Source: Dehalococcoidia bacterium
Lineage (GTDB): Bacteria; Chloroflexota; Dehalococcoidia; Lucifugimonadales; Lucifugimonadaceae
Length of the DNA: 55,555 nt
Reading direction: 5' to 3'
Assembly (NCBI GenBank): GCA_002708085.1
Contig: PAOU01000011.1
Coordinates: 1 to 55,555 of the forward strand
Positions 29,183-38,836 of the stretch are shown in pieces. The notes below the pieces were generated by a model. It did no database searches and was not told where the DNA came from. It saw only the letters and a program-made list of their open reading frames with translations. Within the stretch, counting starts at the first letter, position 1. Each line of letters begins with the position of its first letter. Position numbers and translations under genes: made by a program.

Positions 29183-30120
29183 TTTTGGATTTGACCTAAA
29201 TAATTATATGCTGAGAGTGCAGATATTGCTCCTTGTCCAGCAGCAGTAACAGTTTGTTTTAAATTCCCTGAGGCATCTGTTAAATCTCCTGCAGCAAAAA
29301 TTCCTGCTATATTAGTTTCCATTAAATTGTTTACATGGACTTCATTTGTCGTAGGATTAATCTCTAATCCTAGTTGATTTGGAATTTTTAATCTTGGGTC
29401 TGCGCCTATCTCAATAAATAAACCATCAATATTGATATTTTTTGATTCATTATCACTTCTAGTTTCTATAGAATTAAGTCCAGATTCATTATTTCCGATA
29501 ATTTTAGTAATTTTGGTGTTAAGTAGTATATTAATATTTTTTGATTCATCTAGATGTCTTAAAAGTACAGGTTCTGGTCTATATATTTTATTCCCTCTGT
29601 ATATAAGATAAACTTCAGTAGAATATTTACTTAGCAATAATGCCCCTTCTATAGCTGCGTTTCCTCCTCCTACTACTGCTGTAATTTTGTCTTTATATAA
29701 AGGAGCATCACAGGTAGAACAATAAGAAACTCCTTTTCCAGTTAGTTCTTCTTCATTTTCTAAATTTAATTTTCTTCTTTCTCTACCTATTCCTAGAATT
29801 ACAGCTCTGGTTTCAATTGTAGTTTTTCCTGAACATTTTATGGAATAGCCTTGGTCTTTTTTTTCTATACTTATAGCGTTTTCATCAATAGTTTTTATAT
29901 TATAATTTTCAACTTGTTGTTTCATATTTAACATTAGATCATAACCATCGATTTCTGGTACTCCAGGATAATTTTCAATTAATCCTCCAGTGGCAGTTTC
30001 TCCACCAAAATCTTCTCCAATCATTACAGTAGGTATTTGATATCTAACAGCGTATAATGCCGCCGCATAACTGGCAGCTCCAAGACCTATAATACTTAAA
30101 TCTATATTATTTTTATTCAT
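29179..30120 (-). CDS. trxB: Thioredoxin reductase (NAD(P)/FAD-dependent)
   Basis: GLGAASYAAALYAVRYQ, redox-active CSTCDAPLY (CxxC), VVGGGNAAIEGALLLSKY, GIFAAGDLTD. Confidence 0.93.
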   Translation of the reverse strand: MNKNNIDLSIIGLGAASYAAALYAVRYQIPTVMIGEDFGGETATGGLIENYPGVPEIDGYDLMLNMKQQVENYNIKTIDENAISIEKKDQGYSIKCSGKTTIETRAVILGIGRERRKLNLENEEELTGKGVSYCSTCDAPLYKDKITAVVGGGNAAIEGALLLSKYSTEVYLIYRGNKIYRPEPVLLRHLDESKNINILLNTKITKIIGNNESGLNSIETRSDNESKNINIDGLFIEIGADPRLKIPNQLGLEINPTTNEVHVNNLMETNIAGIFAAGDLTDASGNLKQTVTAAGQGAISALSAYNYLGQIQK

Positions 30121-30160
30121 ATAATAAGTTTCTATGATTGTTTATTAGAGATTATAAACT

Positions 30161-30200
30161 TTATACTTATAATAATTTACTTATACTTATAATAATCTAC
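30161..30200. repeat. Two tandem copies of a 20-bp unit in the trxB/oxidoreductase intergenic region
   Basis: ttatacttataataatttac followed directly by ttatacttataataatctac; one mismatch between copies. Confidence 0.95.
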
Positions 30201-30213
30201 AAGTAAATTTTAA

Positions 30214-31413
30214 GTGCAGGAAATTTTGAAAGAGCCTATTGTTGATACTATAGTTGTTGGATCTGGACCGGCAGGTAGTCAGTGTGCATACAATTTAAGT
30301 TCTAGGGGTCACTCAGTAATATTACTAGATTATAGAGAAAATATTGGTGATAAATTATGCACAGGAATTGTAAGTGCTGAATTTGAGAAATTTTATCCTG
30401 ATGTTTCAAAGTTTATTTATAGGAGAGCTTATTCAGCAAGTATTTTTTCTCCTTCTGGTAAATTATTAAAAATTAAACGGAAATCTCCTCAAGCATTAAT
30501 TATTGATAGGGAAAGTTTTATCAGAGAAATAGCATTTAATGCAGAAAAACTTGATACGAAATTGAAATTGGGAAGAGTAGTTGAAAAAATTGAAGTCAAT
30601 TCTAAATTTGTTCAGGTTAGAGTTAAATACAATGGAGAAGTAGAAGAATATACTTCTAGATCTTTAGTTTTAGCAAGTTGGTTTGGAAGCAGACTAGCAA
30701 AAATGGTAGGTTTAGATACCCCTAAGACAAAAATTTTTGGAGCTCAGGTCAAGATAAAATTTAATGGAATTGATGAGGTTAATGTTTTTACAGGACATAG
30801 TTTGCCAAAAGGTTTTTTTGGATGGATGGTTCCTTTAAATAATAATTATTCATATTTAGGTATATTAGGAAAAGAAAACCCTAAGGAAATTTTTGAAGAT
30901 TTTTGTAGAAATTTAAAAAATCGATTTACAACATTAAGTTTTTCTGATGATGTTGATATTTGGGGAATTACTGTATCTCCATCATCAAAAATTTTTTCAA
31001 ATAGAATTGTTGGAATAGGAGATGTAGTAGGACAAGTTAAACCTACTACAGGTGGAGGGATTTATTTTTCTATGAGGTCTGCAGATTTAGCTTCTCAAGT
31101 TTTATCTGAAGGGTTACTCTCAAACAATTTGTCTGAAACTTTTTTATCTAATTATCAAAAATCTTGGGAAAAAATTTTTAAAAAAGAGCTTCAGGTAGGT
31201 CAATTAGCAAGATTTTTTTATGAAAGTTTAAGTGAAGATGAAATTAATAATATTATTAATTATCTATTTGAATCAGGAGTACTAGATAAGGAAATTTCTT
31301 TTGATTGGCACTCTGAATTAGTAATGTATGCATTCAAAACAAAAATTTTAAACTTTGTTAAAACCCCTATGAGGAAAGCTGTTCAGAAAGTTATTTATTC
31401 TCTAAATAATTAG
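30214..31413 (+). CDS. FAD-dependent oxidoreductase, geranylgeranyl reductase family-like
   Basis: TIVVGSGPAGSQCAYNLSSRGHSVILLD, CTGIVSAEF, GIGDVVGQVKPTTGGGIYFSMRSADL. GTG start. Confidence 0.85.
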   Translation: MQEILKEPIVDTIVVGSGPAGSQCAYNLSSRGHSVILLDYRENIGDKLCTGIVSAEFEKFYPDVSKFIYRRAYSASIFSPSGKLLKIKRKSPQALIIDRESFIREIAFNAEKLDTKLKLGRVVEKIEVNSKFVQVRVKYNGEVEEYTSRSLVLASWFGSRLAKMVGLDTPKTKIFGAQVKIKFNGIDEVNVFTGHSLPKGFFGWMVPLNNNYSYLGILGKENPKEIFEDFCRNLKNRFTTLSFSDDVDIWGITVSPSSKIFSNRIVGIGDVVGQVKPTTGGGIYFSMRSADLASQVLSEGLLSNNLSETFLSNYQKSWEKIFKKELQVGQLARFFYESLSEDEINNIINYLFESGVLDKEISFDWHSELVMYAFKTKILNFVKTPMRKAVQKVIYSLNN

Positions 31414-33322
31414 AATTTTTTGAAATAGTCTCTTTGATTATTTTCATGATACTTAATGAATCAACTTTATGATAACTTAATACCTCTTCATTAGAACCAC
31501 ATTTAGGAATTTCATTAATCCCAATTTTTAAAAGAATTTTTGGAAAATCAGACTTGTCGGGTTGTTGAGAAATATTTGATAGTAACATTTCTCCTTGACC
31601 TCCACTTTCATAGTGATCATCTAATGTAAAGAGAAATTTAAATCCTTTTATTTGTTCTTTTAACCATTCTTTGTCTACATAGTTTAGCCAAGGTAAATTA
31701 ATAATTTTAATTTTAATTCCCGTTTTCATGAGTTCAGTTCTTGTTTTTAATAATTCATTTATCATTACAGGACCATAGCTGAAAATTATCACATCTTTTC
31801 CTTCAGCTATTGTAGTTCCTTTACCTTTTTCGATTTTATATTTTTTAGATAAATCAAAAGGTGTTTCTACTGGAATTGAACATAATCTAATATAGGAACT
31901 TTCTTTTAATTCATCTATGCAATAATTCAAAATCATTGATACTTCTTTAGAACAACTTGGTTGAATTAATTTTAGATTTGGAATTCCTGATAGAGATGCG
32001 ATATCCCTTACAGATTGATGGGAGTGTCCAGGTCCTCCTGGCAGGATTCCTGCTAAAGAACCTACATAAATAATTTTAGAATTTTCTGTTGCATTATTAT
32101 ATATTTGCTCATTTGGTCTACTGCTTAAAAAGCTAGCAAAAGAATGAACTATAGGTAGGAACCCTTCTAATGCTAGGGTACCAGCTTGAGAGACCATATC
32201 TTGTTCTGCTATTCCGCATTCGAAAAACCTATCAGGAAATTCTTCCTCAAATGGTATTAAGCCTGTGTCTAAAATTAAATCTCCATCTAAAGCAATAATA
32301 TATTTATTTTTCCTTGCTTGCTTTAATAGAGAAATGGAATATTCTTTTACTAATGATTCTTTTTTGTGAGAATTAGAAATGACATTTTTTGACTCATAAG
32401 AATTTTCAAGATCAAAATCTAAAGAAATTGAATTATCATTTATTATTTGATTGATTTTAGTAGAAAGTTCATCAATAGATTTTCTAAATATTTCATCTGT
32501 TGTTGAACCACTGTGGAATTTATAAAATTGTCCAGGTTTAAGATTATTAGCTTCTAGAAATGATACACCTTTACCTTTTATGGTATCTGCAATAATTGCT
32601 GAGGGCTGATTGCTATCAATCAATTTTTTTATATCTTTAGAAAATTTGAAAACATTATGTCCATTTATTTTAATTGTTTGAATTCCAAAAGAAGTTATTT
32701 TATTTTTTAATTCTCCCAAGTCGCTTGTATATTCTACTGTACGGTCTGATTGAAATTTATTATTGTCTATTATGATCATTAATTCATGTAAAGATTCTTG
32801 TTTCACTCTCATCAGTGATTCCCAAAATTGACCTTCTTGTAATTCTCCATCTCCAGTCATAACAAAAACTCTACATTCTGTATTTTTAAGTCTGTTTGCT
32901 TTTATTATTCCTTTAGCTTTTGATATTCCCATTCCTAAAGAGCCAGTATTAGTAATTACATTGGAAGTATTCACATCAGGATGCCCAGGAAGACCATCAA
33001 TTTTTCTTAATTTATGAATCAAATTAAAATCTATCAATCCTAGAGATGACATTACCGAATACATTGCTGGTGCATCATGGCCCTTAGAAGAAAAAAAATA
33101 ATTTCTTGTTGAGTTATTATTTAAAACATATTTTAAGAAAAACCATGACATTAGATCTATAGAACTGAATGATGACCCAATATGTCCAGATCCAGCTTTG
33201 TTTATCATATAAAGAATATTAATTCGACATAAATAAGAGAGTAGTTCAGATTTTATTTCAGGTTGGATCTCTTTTTTTAAAAGATCATTAAATATTTCAT
33301 GGGGCACAAAACTTAGAGTCAT
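31391..33322 (-). CDS. Transketolase (full length, resembling fused split-type N and C subunits)
   Basis: KAGSGHIGSSFSS, MTGDGELQEGQFWES...DNNKFQ ThDP-binding motif, C-terminal half FFECGIAEQDMVSQAGTLALEG. Confidence 0.9.
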   Translation of the reverse strand: MTLSFVPHEIFNDLLKKEIQPEIKSELLSYLCRINILYMINKAGSGHIGSSFSSIDLMSWFFLKYVLNNNSTRNYFFSSKGHDAPAMYSVMSSLGLIDFNLIHKLRKIDGLPGHPDVNTSNVITNTGSLGMGISKAKGIIKANRLKNTECRVFVMTGDGELQEGQFWESLMRVKQESLHELMIIIDNNKFQSDRTVEYTSDLGELKNKITSFGIQTIKINGHNVFKFSKDIKKLIDSNQPSAIIADTIKGKGVSFLEANNLKPGQFYKFHSGSTTDEIFRKSIDELSTKINQIINDNSISLDFDLENSYESKNVISNSHKKESLVKEYSISLLKQARKNKYIIALDGDLILDTGLIPFEEEFPDRFFECGIAEQDMVSQAGTLALEGFLPIVHSFASFLSSRPNEQIYNNATENSKIIYVGSLAGILPGGPGHSHQSVRDIASLSGIPNLKLIQPSCSKEVSMILNYCIDELKESSYIRLCSIPVETPFDLSKKYKIEKGKGTTIAEGKDVIIFSYGPVMINELLKTRTELMKTGIKIKIINLPWLNYVDKEWLKEQIKGFKFLFTLDDHYESGGQGEMLLSNISQQPDKSDFPKILLKIGINEIPKCGSNEEVLSYHKVDSLSIMKIIKETISKNSNYLENK

Positions 33323-33323
33323 T

Positions 33324-34091
33324 TTAATAATTAAATGGTTTTTGGGTTATTTCAGTCAACTTAGCTTTTTCTGATTTTAAATATATTTCTGCTTTGATCC
33401 AATCCTCTTCTACATTCACATCAATTCCTTCATCATCTTTTGTGAAAAAGGGGATAATTTTTGAACCAGAAATGTTATTTTGCTCAAAAACTACATTAGA
33501 ATTTGCTATTTCTAAGCTTGCATTTTGTACAAAGACTTCAGGTAAAGAGGGGTATTGGGAACTATGTAATGGTTGATTATGTGGACCATAAGATTCAAGA
33601 TTTACGAATGGCTTTATATAGTCATCTTCTAATGTCCACATTTTACAAGGATGCTGTAAGCATTTTTCTACTGCTCTCAATGAATCTGAATTTGAATTAG
33701 AAAATAATTTAAAAGCTCTTTTAATAGTATTGGCTTTTCTGAAAGGACTTGTTGGCCTGAGGATGCTAAATTGAGAATAATTTTTGCTTAATTTAGATAA
33801 TTCAACTAATGCATGTTTGACAAATTCTATATCTGGAGATGTATCTGTTGCATAAACAGATGGTCTTAAAAAAGGGACTGAAGCTCCATAATACTCTGAT
33901 ATTTTTTTTATATCATTAGAGTCAGTTGAAACTATTATTTCATCAAAAATTTCACTATTTATTGCTGATTGAATTGTGTAAGCAATTAAAGGATGGCCAT
34001 TTAACAATTTAATATTTTTATTTTTAATTCTTTTAGATCCAGATCTTGCTGGGATCAGAGCTACAATATTATTACTACTTTTTTTAGACAT
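33324..34091 (-). CDS. Acylneuraminate cytidylyltransferase-like (CMP-nonulosonate synthetase)
   Basis: VALIPARSGSKRIKNKNIKLLNGHPLIAYTI, ISTDSNDIKKI, LRPTSPFR. Confidence 0.9.
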   Translation of the reverse strand: MSKKSSNNIVALIPARSGSKRIKNKNIKLLNGHPLIAYTIQSAINSEIFDEIIVSTDSNDIKKISEYYGASVPFLRPSVYATDTSPDIEFVKHALVELSKLSKNYSQFSILRPTSPFRKANTIKRAFKLFSNSNSDSLRAVEKCLQHPCKMWTLEDDYIKPFVNLESYGPHNQPLHSSQYPSLPEVFVQNASLEIANSNVVFEQNNISGSKIIPFFTKDDEGIDVNVEEDWIKAEIYLKSEKAKLTEITQKPFNY

Positions 34092-34097
34092 TTTTTC

Positions 34098-34913
34098 TTA
34101 CCAAGCTGTCCATCCACCATCAATAATCAGATTAGATCCAGTCATGTAAGACGATGCATCACTAATTAAAAATAGAATAGGTCCACAATATTCTTCTCCT
34201 CTTGCCATTCTTCCTAAAGGAACTCTTTTTGAATATTCTTTTACAAATCTAGGATCTTGTTCTGAATATACTCCACCTAAAGTTAATGTATTTACTCGAA
34301 TGTTTTTTTCAGCCCAATATGTGGCTAAATATCTAGTAAAATTAATTATTCCTGACTTGGATACAGAATAAGCAATTGGTTTATAGAAATCTACCCCTGA
34401 TTTTTTAGTGAAATCATAGATTCTATGATCAGGTGATATAAGTCCATAATGAGAATTAATGTTTATTATGGATCCCTTTTTATTTTTTGCCATTTGAGAA
34501 CCTATTATTTGAGATGTAAGAAATGTTCCTTTTAAATTAACATCTAAAACTTTATCCCAAGATTCTATTGGTAGATCTTCAAGTGGACCAGTGTCTTTGC
34601 TATCAGTGCTTGGAGACGAATCTATAGCTGCATTATTTATTAATCCGGTAGGCTGTAAACCTTTCTTAATAATTTGATTTAGGCCATATTCAATAGATGA
34701 TTTTTCAGTAATATCTACTTCTATATATTCTAACTTAGAATTCTTAGGATCTTTTCCAAATTTTCCTTCATCATTTGGGTTGCCTAATATATCAAAGCTG
34801 AAAACATTTGCACCTCTAAATGCTAAATAGTCAGAATAAATGGAACCTAATTTTCCGCTACCACCTGTGATGATTATCACTTCATTTTCTATTTTAAAAT
34901 AATCTTTTACCAT
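34098..34913 (-). CDS. SDR-family oxidoreductase, surface-polysaccharide type
   Basis: IIITGGSGKLGSIYSDYLA, LINNAA, YSVSKSGIINFTRYLA, LIIDGGWTAW. Confidence 0.9.
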   Translation of the reverse strand: MVKDYFKIENEVIIITGGSGKLGSIYSDYLAFRGANVFSFDILGNPNDEGKFGKDPKNSKLEYIEVDITEKSSIEYGLNQIIKKGLQPTGLINNAAIDSSPSTDSKDTGPLEDLPIESWDKVLDVNLKGTFLTSQIIGSQMAKNKKGSIININSHYGLISPDHRIYDFTKKSGVDFYKPIAYSVSKSGIINFTRYLATYWAEKNIRVNTLTLGGVYSEQDPRFVKEYSKRVPLGRMARGEEYCGPILFLISDASSYMTGSNLIIDGGWTAW

Positions 34914-34915
34914 AA

Positions 34916-35446
34916 TTATTCTGTTTGATTTGTTAGATGATCACATACTTCCCTTACAGCACCATTCCCTCCAAGAGTTTCAGTAATGTATTTGGCAACT
35001 TTAATTAATTTTGGATGACAGTCTTTTACAACAATTGGAAGGCCTACTTTTGATAGGCATTCTAAATCATTAATGTCATTTCCCATGAAAGCTACTTTAG
35101 AGATTTCTAAATTTTTATTTTCAATAATTTCTTTTACTAAAGAAAATTTATTTTCTACAGAATCATAACATTCAATATTCATTTTTTTACATCTAGTTTT
35201 TACTAAAGGGTTTTTCTCTGAAGATATAACAATTTTTCCTATTCCTTGAGATTCTAAGTTTTTTAATCCAATTCCATCATATCTTGAGCATTTAACCATT
35301 TCTTCTCCAGTTTGAGAAACATATACACTGTTGTCAGTGAATACTCCGTCAAAATCAAAAAATATAAATTTTATGTTTTTGAAAATAATTGATGTTTTAA
35401 GATCTAATTGTTTTGATTTAAGAGACATTTTATTCCAAGTTTTCAA
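34916..35446 (-). CDS. HAD phosphatase, KdsC / nonulosonate-9-phosphate phosphatase type
   Basis: FIFFDFDGVFTDNSVYVS, KCSRYDGIGLKNLE, ISSEKNPLVKTRCKKM, AFMGNDINDLECLSKVG. Confidence 0.88.
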   Translation of the reverse strand: MKTWNKMSLKSKQLDLKTSIIFKNIKFIFFDFDGVFTDNSVYVSQTGEEMVKCSRYDGIGLKNLESQGIGKIVISSEKNPLVKTRCKKMNIECYDSVENKFSLVKEIIENKNLEISKVAFMGNDINDLECLSKVGLPIVVKDCHPKLIKVAKYITETLGGNGAVREVCDHLTNQTE

Positions 35447-36479
35447 TAGTGAAAGAAGAATCTTTTGTTAATCTTTTTTTTATTTTTTTCCCTAGTATCA
35501 TATCTATCTCAAAAGGAGACATTCCATCTCCTGGAGATTTAATTGATATATCGTTTTCTTTAATGACATGACCCGCATTTAATGTACTAGAAGCAACAAG
35601 TTTTTTACCCATTTTAAATTTTGATAATTGTTCTTCAGGATAAATGATTTTTTCTCCGTCTCCCAAAGATAATTTTACTTCATAGATCTCATTAACAAGA
35701 GAAGTCATTTCATTTGGAGTTAGTGAAAATTGATGATCGGTTCCTTTTAAAGTTTTATCATTAGTAAAATGTTTTTCAATAATTCTGGCACCCATAGAGA
35801 AAGCTGCAATAGGTATAGAAGTTCCAAAATCATGACCTGAATATCCTATTACAGCGTTAGGAAATTCTTCTCTATATTTCTTAATCACATTCAAATTTAT
35901 GTGAATAGCTTTAGCAGGGTACTCAGAAGTACATTGCATTATAGCGATTTGATTATTTATTGCTGAAATAACTTCATAGGTTCTCTTAACTTGATCTAGT
36001 GTTGCAGCTCCAGTACTAATAATTGTAGGGAGTTTAAATTCTGCTACAGTTTTTATAAGATTAAGATTATTTAGATCTAATGAAGCAATTTTAAAAGCTG
36101 GAGTTCCTAGTTTATAAAGAAACTCTGCGCTCTTAATATCAAAAGGAGTTGCAAAGAAAGTGATTTTTTCTTTTTTGGAATATTGAATTAATTCTTTAAA
36201 ATCATTTTCATTTAATTCTAGATGCATTCTATGTTCACCGTAAGTAGGTCCAAAACTTTGTGCCCCTGTATATGGAGAGTTGAACATTTCTTCAGTAAAA
36301 AGATTAATATTATCTCTTTTTTGAAATTTTACTGCCGATACACCACTTTGTTTTGCTAAAGTGATTAATTTTTTAGCATTTTCCAATTTTCCTTGATGAT
36401 TATTTCCTATTTCAGCAATTACAAAGCAATTGGAATCATCATTTATTATTTGATTATCTATTTTTATCTCTCTAGGCAT
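35430..36479 (-). CDS. N-acetylneuraminate synthase family (NeuB/SpsE-like), with SAF domain
   Basis: FVIAEIGNNHQGKLENAKKLI, AVKFQKRD, FFATPFD, CTSEYPA, GYSGHDFG, IIEKHFTNDKTLKGTDHQFSLTPNE. Confidence 0.93.
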   Translation of the reverse strand: MPREIKIDNQIINDDSNCFVIAEIGNNHQGKLENAKKLITLAKQSGVSAVKFQKRDNINLFTEEMFNSPYTGAQSFGPTYGEHRMHLELNENDFKELIQYSKKEKITFFATPFDIKSAEFLYKLGTPAFKIASLDLNNLNLIKTVAEFKLPTIISTGAATLDQVKRTYEVISAINNQIAIMQCTSEYPAKAIHINLNVIKKYREEFPNAVIGYSGHDFGTSIPIAAFSMGARIIEKHFTNDKTLKGTDHQFSLTPNEMTSLVNEIYEVKLSLGDGEKIIYPEEQLSKFKMGKKLVASSTLNAGHVIKENDISIKSPGDGMSPFEIDMILGKKIKKRLTKDSSFTIENLE

Positions 36480-36541
36480 AATTTAACTATATATTTAGAA
36501 TAGGGTTTTATAAAAGTATTTTAGTTTAAAGAGTTGATATA

Positions 36542-37690
36542 TTGAAAGTAGTTTACATTACTAATGCAAGATTACCGACTGAAAAGGCTCATGGCATTCA
36601 GATAATTAAGATGTGTGAAGCATTTTCAGAGTTGGGTTTTGATGTCAATGTTATTCATCCTTGGAGGTATCAGTCAAATAAATATCATCGTACTAATGTG
36701 GAAGACTTTTATAATCTAAAATATAAGATTTCTATATCTAAGATTCCCTTTTTTGATGTTTATCTTATAAGAAGATTTTTGCCAGTTTTTTTATTTAGAA
36801 TTTTTTCATTTAACTTTGCTGTATTGTGGGGAATAATTTCTTTGATAATTGCAAAAACTAAAAACCCTAACATTTGTATCATGAGAGATAATACTCCATT
36901 TTCTTATTGGTTTTTTCAAAAATTTGGGATGAAAACAATTCTAGAATTTCATGATTTACCCCCAAAATTATCCCTAAAAGTTTTTAAATCAGCTATCAAA
37001 ACTAGTTCTTCACTTTTCGCTGTTACTGAAAATTTAGCTAGAGATCTAGAAAAAGCATTAGATTTACCTCATGAAATAATTAATGTTTTACATGATGGTC
37101 TTGATTTAGAAACTTTTAAAGAAAACATTAGAGAAGATTATGAGAAACTGGGAGTAACTTATTGTGGATCTTTGTTGCCAGATAAAGGTATAGACACATT
37201 ACTCCAAGCTTCTGAAATGTTACCTCATTTAAAATTTACGATTATTGGGGGTCATCCATCAGAGATAGAATCATATAAGAAAAAATGGGAAAACCTTAAT
37301 CTTGAGAATGTAAATTTTTTGGGTTTTAAGAATCCAAAATTTATACCTAAATATCTTAAAATGTCTGATTTATTGATTCTTCCTTCTACTGCAAAGACTA
37401 AAAAATCATCTTTATATACATCTGCAATGAAATTATTTGAATATTTGGGAGCAGGAAAGGCAATAATTGCTTCAGATATTCCGTCAGTAAGAGAAGTTTT
37501 AAAACATGCTGAAACAGGGTACTTAATTAAACCTGATGATCATGAAGAGTTGGCAATATCTATAGATAAAGTTTTGAAAGACAATGACCTGAAGACTTTA
37601 TTAGAAAATAACGCAAAAAAATTATCTATGAAGTACTCTTGGGTTGAAAGAACTAAAAATATGTTAGAAAAATCAAAAATTTTTTATTAA
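36542..37690 (+). CDS. Glycosyltransferase family 4-like
   Basis: TNARLPTEKAHGIQIIKM, YCGSLLPDKGIDTLLQA, KLFEYLGAGKAIIASDIPSVREVL. TTG start. Confidence 0.88.
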   Translation: MKVVYITNARLPTEKAHGIQIIKMCEAFSELGFDVNVIHPWRYQSNKYHRTNVEDFYNLKYKISISKIPFFDVYLIRRFLPVFLFRIFSFNFAVLWGIISLIIAKTKNPNICIMRDNTPFSYWFFQKFGMKTILEFHDLPPKLSLKVFKSAIKTSSSLFAVTENLARDLEKALDLPHEIINVLHDGLDLETFKENIREDYEKLGVTYCGSLLPDKGIDTLLQASEMLPHLKFTIIGGHPSEIESYKKKWENLNLENVNFLGFKNPKFIPKYLKMSDLLILPSTAKTKKSSLYTSAMKLFEYLGAGKAIIASDIPSVREVLKHAETGYLIKPDDHEELAISIDKVLKDNDLKTLLENNAKKLSMKYSWVERTKNMLEKSKIFY

Positions 37691-37698
37691 AAGTCATA

Positions 37699-38832
37699 AT
37701 GAAACAAAGAGTAAATAAAAATATTACTGTTTTTTCTCCCTTCTTAAATCCTGTAGGAGTTAAAAGAGCTACTTTTGGATTAGCTAAAGTGTTTTCTCAG
37801 AATTATTACAATGTGAATCTCTTGAGTGTTCATAGAGAATGGGAAGGACTCAAATTAGAAGAGAATATGAAAATCATATATTTATCTACAATTTTTAAAA
37901 GAATGCCGACTAAAGGTTTTTTAATTTTTCGACTTGTATCTCTAATTATTGGATTTAGGACAGTTTTCTCTCTGGCATCTTATTTGAAATCTAATAGAAC
38001 AGAAATATTGTTTGTTTCTATGATGCCTACAATAGCATGGTTAGCTTTAAAATTTTCTGGTAAATCTAAAGAAATTAATTTTGTAATAAGCCTTCAAGGT
38101 TTTCCTAGAGAAAATATATTTAGGAGGGTAATTTGGAGAAAAATTTTTAATGCTTCTAAAGATGTAATAGCAGAGTCTGAAGGATTAATGAAAAAAGTTA
38201 TCAAAATGACCGGGATATCTAAGAATGTGAACTTTATATATAATCCTCACTTTGAAAATCAAGATGAAATTAGAAACAAATCAGAATTTGTAAAGCTTGA
38301 CTATAAATATATTCTTGGTTTAGGTCGACTTACTAAACAGAAAAACTTTTCTATGCTTATTGAAGCATTTAATCTTATAGATCACTCTAATGGACTTAAA
38401 TTAATTATTATTGGAGATGGTGAAGAAAAAAGTAAACTGAAAAATCTAGTTAATAAGTTGAAGATCAACTCAAATGTATTATTTTTAGGTAAAATAGAAG
38501 ACCCATTTGGCTATATTGAAAATGCAGAAATTTTAGTTATACCTTCTCTATGGGAAGGATTGCCTAGAGTGGCAATTGAAGCTCAAGCTTTGAAAACCCC
38601 AATTATTTCTGCATGTAAAGAAGGAGGTTTGGAAGAAATTTTAATGAATGGTCATGCAGGAATAATTGTAGAAAATCATGATGTGAATGAAATGAAAAAT
38701 TCTATAGAAAAATATTTAAAAAATCCTAAAATTGCTTTAAGTCACTCAGAATTAGGACTAAAAAATATTTCAAGATTTTCACTTGAAACTTCTGCAAAAA
38801 AATATTTAACTAAATTCTCTAATTATTTTTAA
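37699..38832 (+). CDS. Glycosyltransferase family 4
   Basis: ILGLGRLTKQKNFSMLIEAF, VIPSLWEGLPRVAIEAQALKTPIISA. Confidence 0.9.
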   Translation: MKQRVNKNITVFSPFLNPVGVKRATFGLAKVFSQNYYNVNLLSVHREWEGLKLEENMKIIYLSTIFKRMPTKGFLIFRLVSLIIGFRTVFSLASYLKSNRTEILFVSMMPTIAWLALKFSGKSKEINFVISLQGFPRENIFRRVIWRKIFNASKDVIAESEGLMKKVIKMTGISKNVNFIYNPHFENQDEIRNKSEFVKLDYKYILGLGRLTKQKNFSMLIEAFNLIDHSNGLKLIIIGDGEEKSKLKNLVNKLKINSNVLFLGKIEDPFGYIENAEILVIPSLWEGLPRVAIEAQALKTPIISACKEGGLEEILMNGHAGIIVENHDVNEMKNSIEKYLKNPKIALSHSELGLKNISRFSLETSAKKYLTKFSNYF

Positions 38833-38836
38833 GAAA

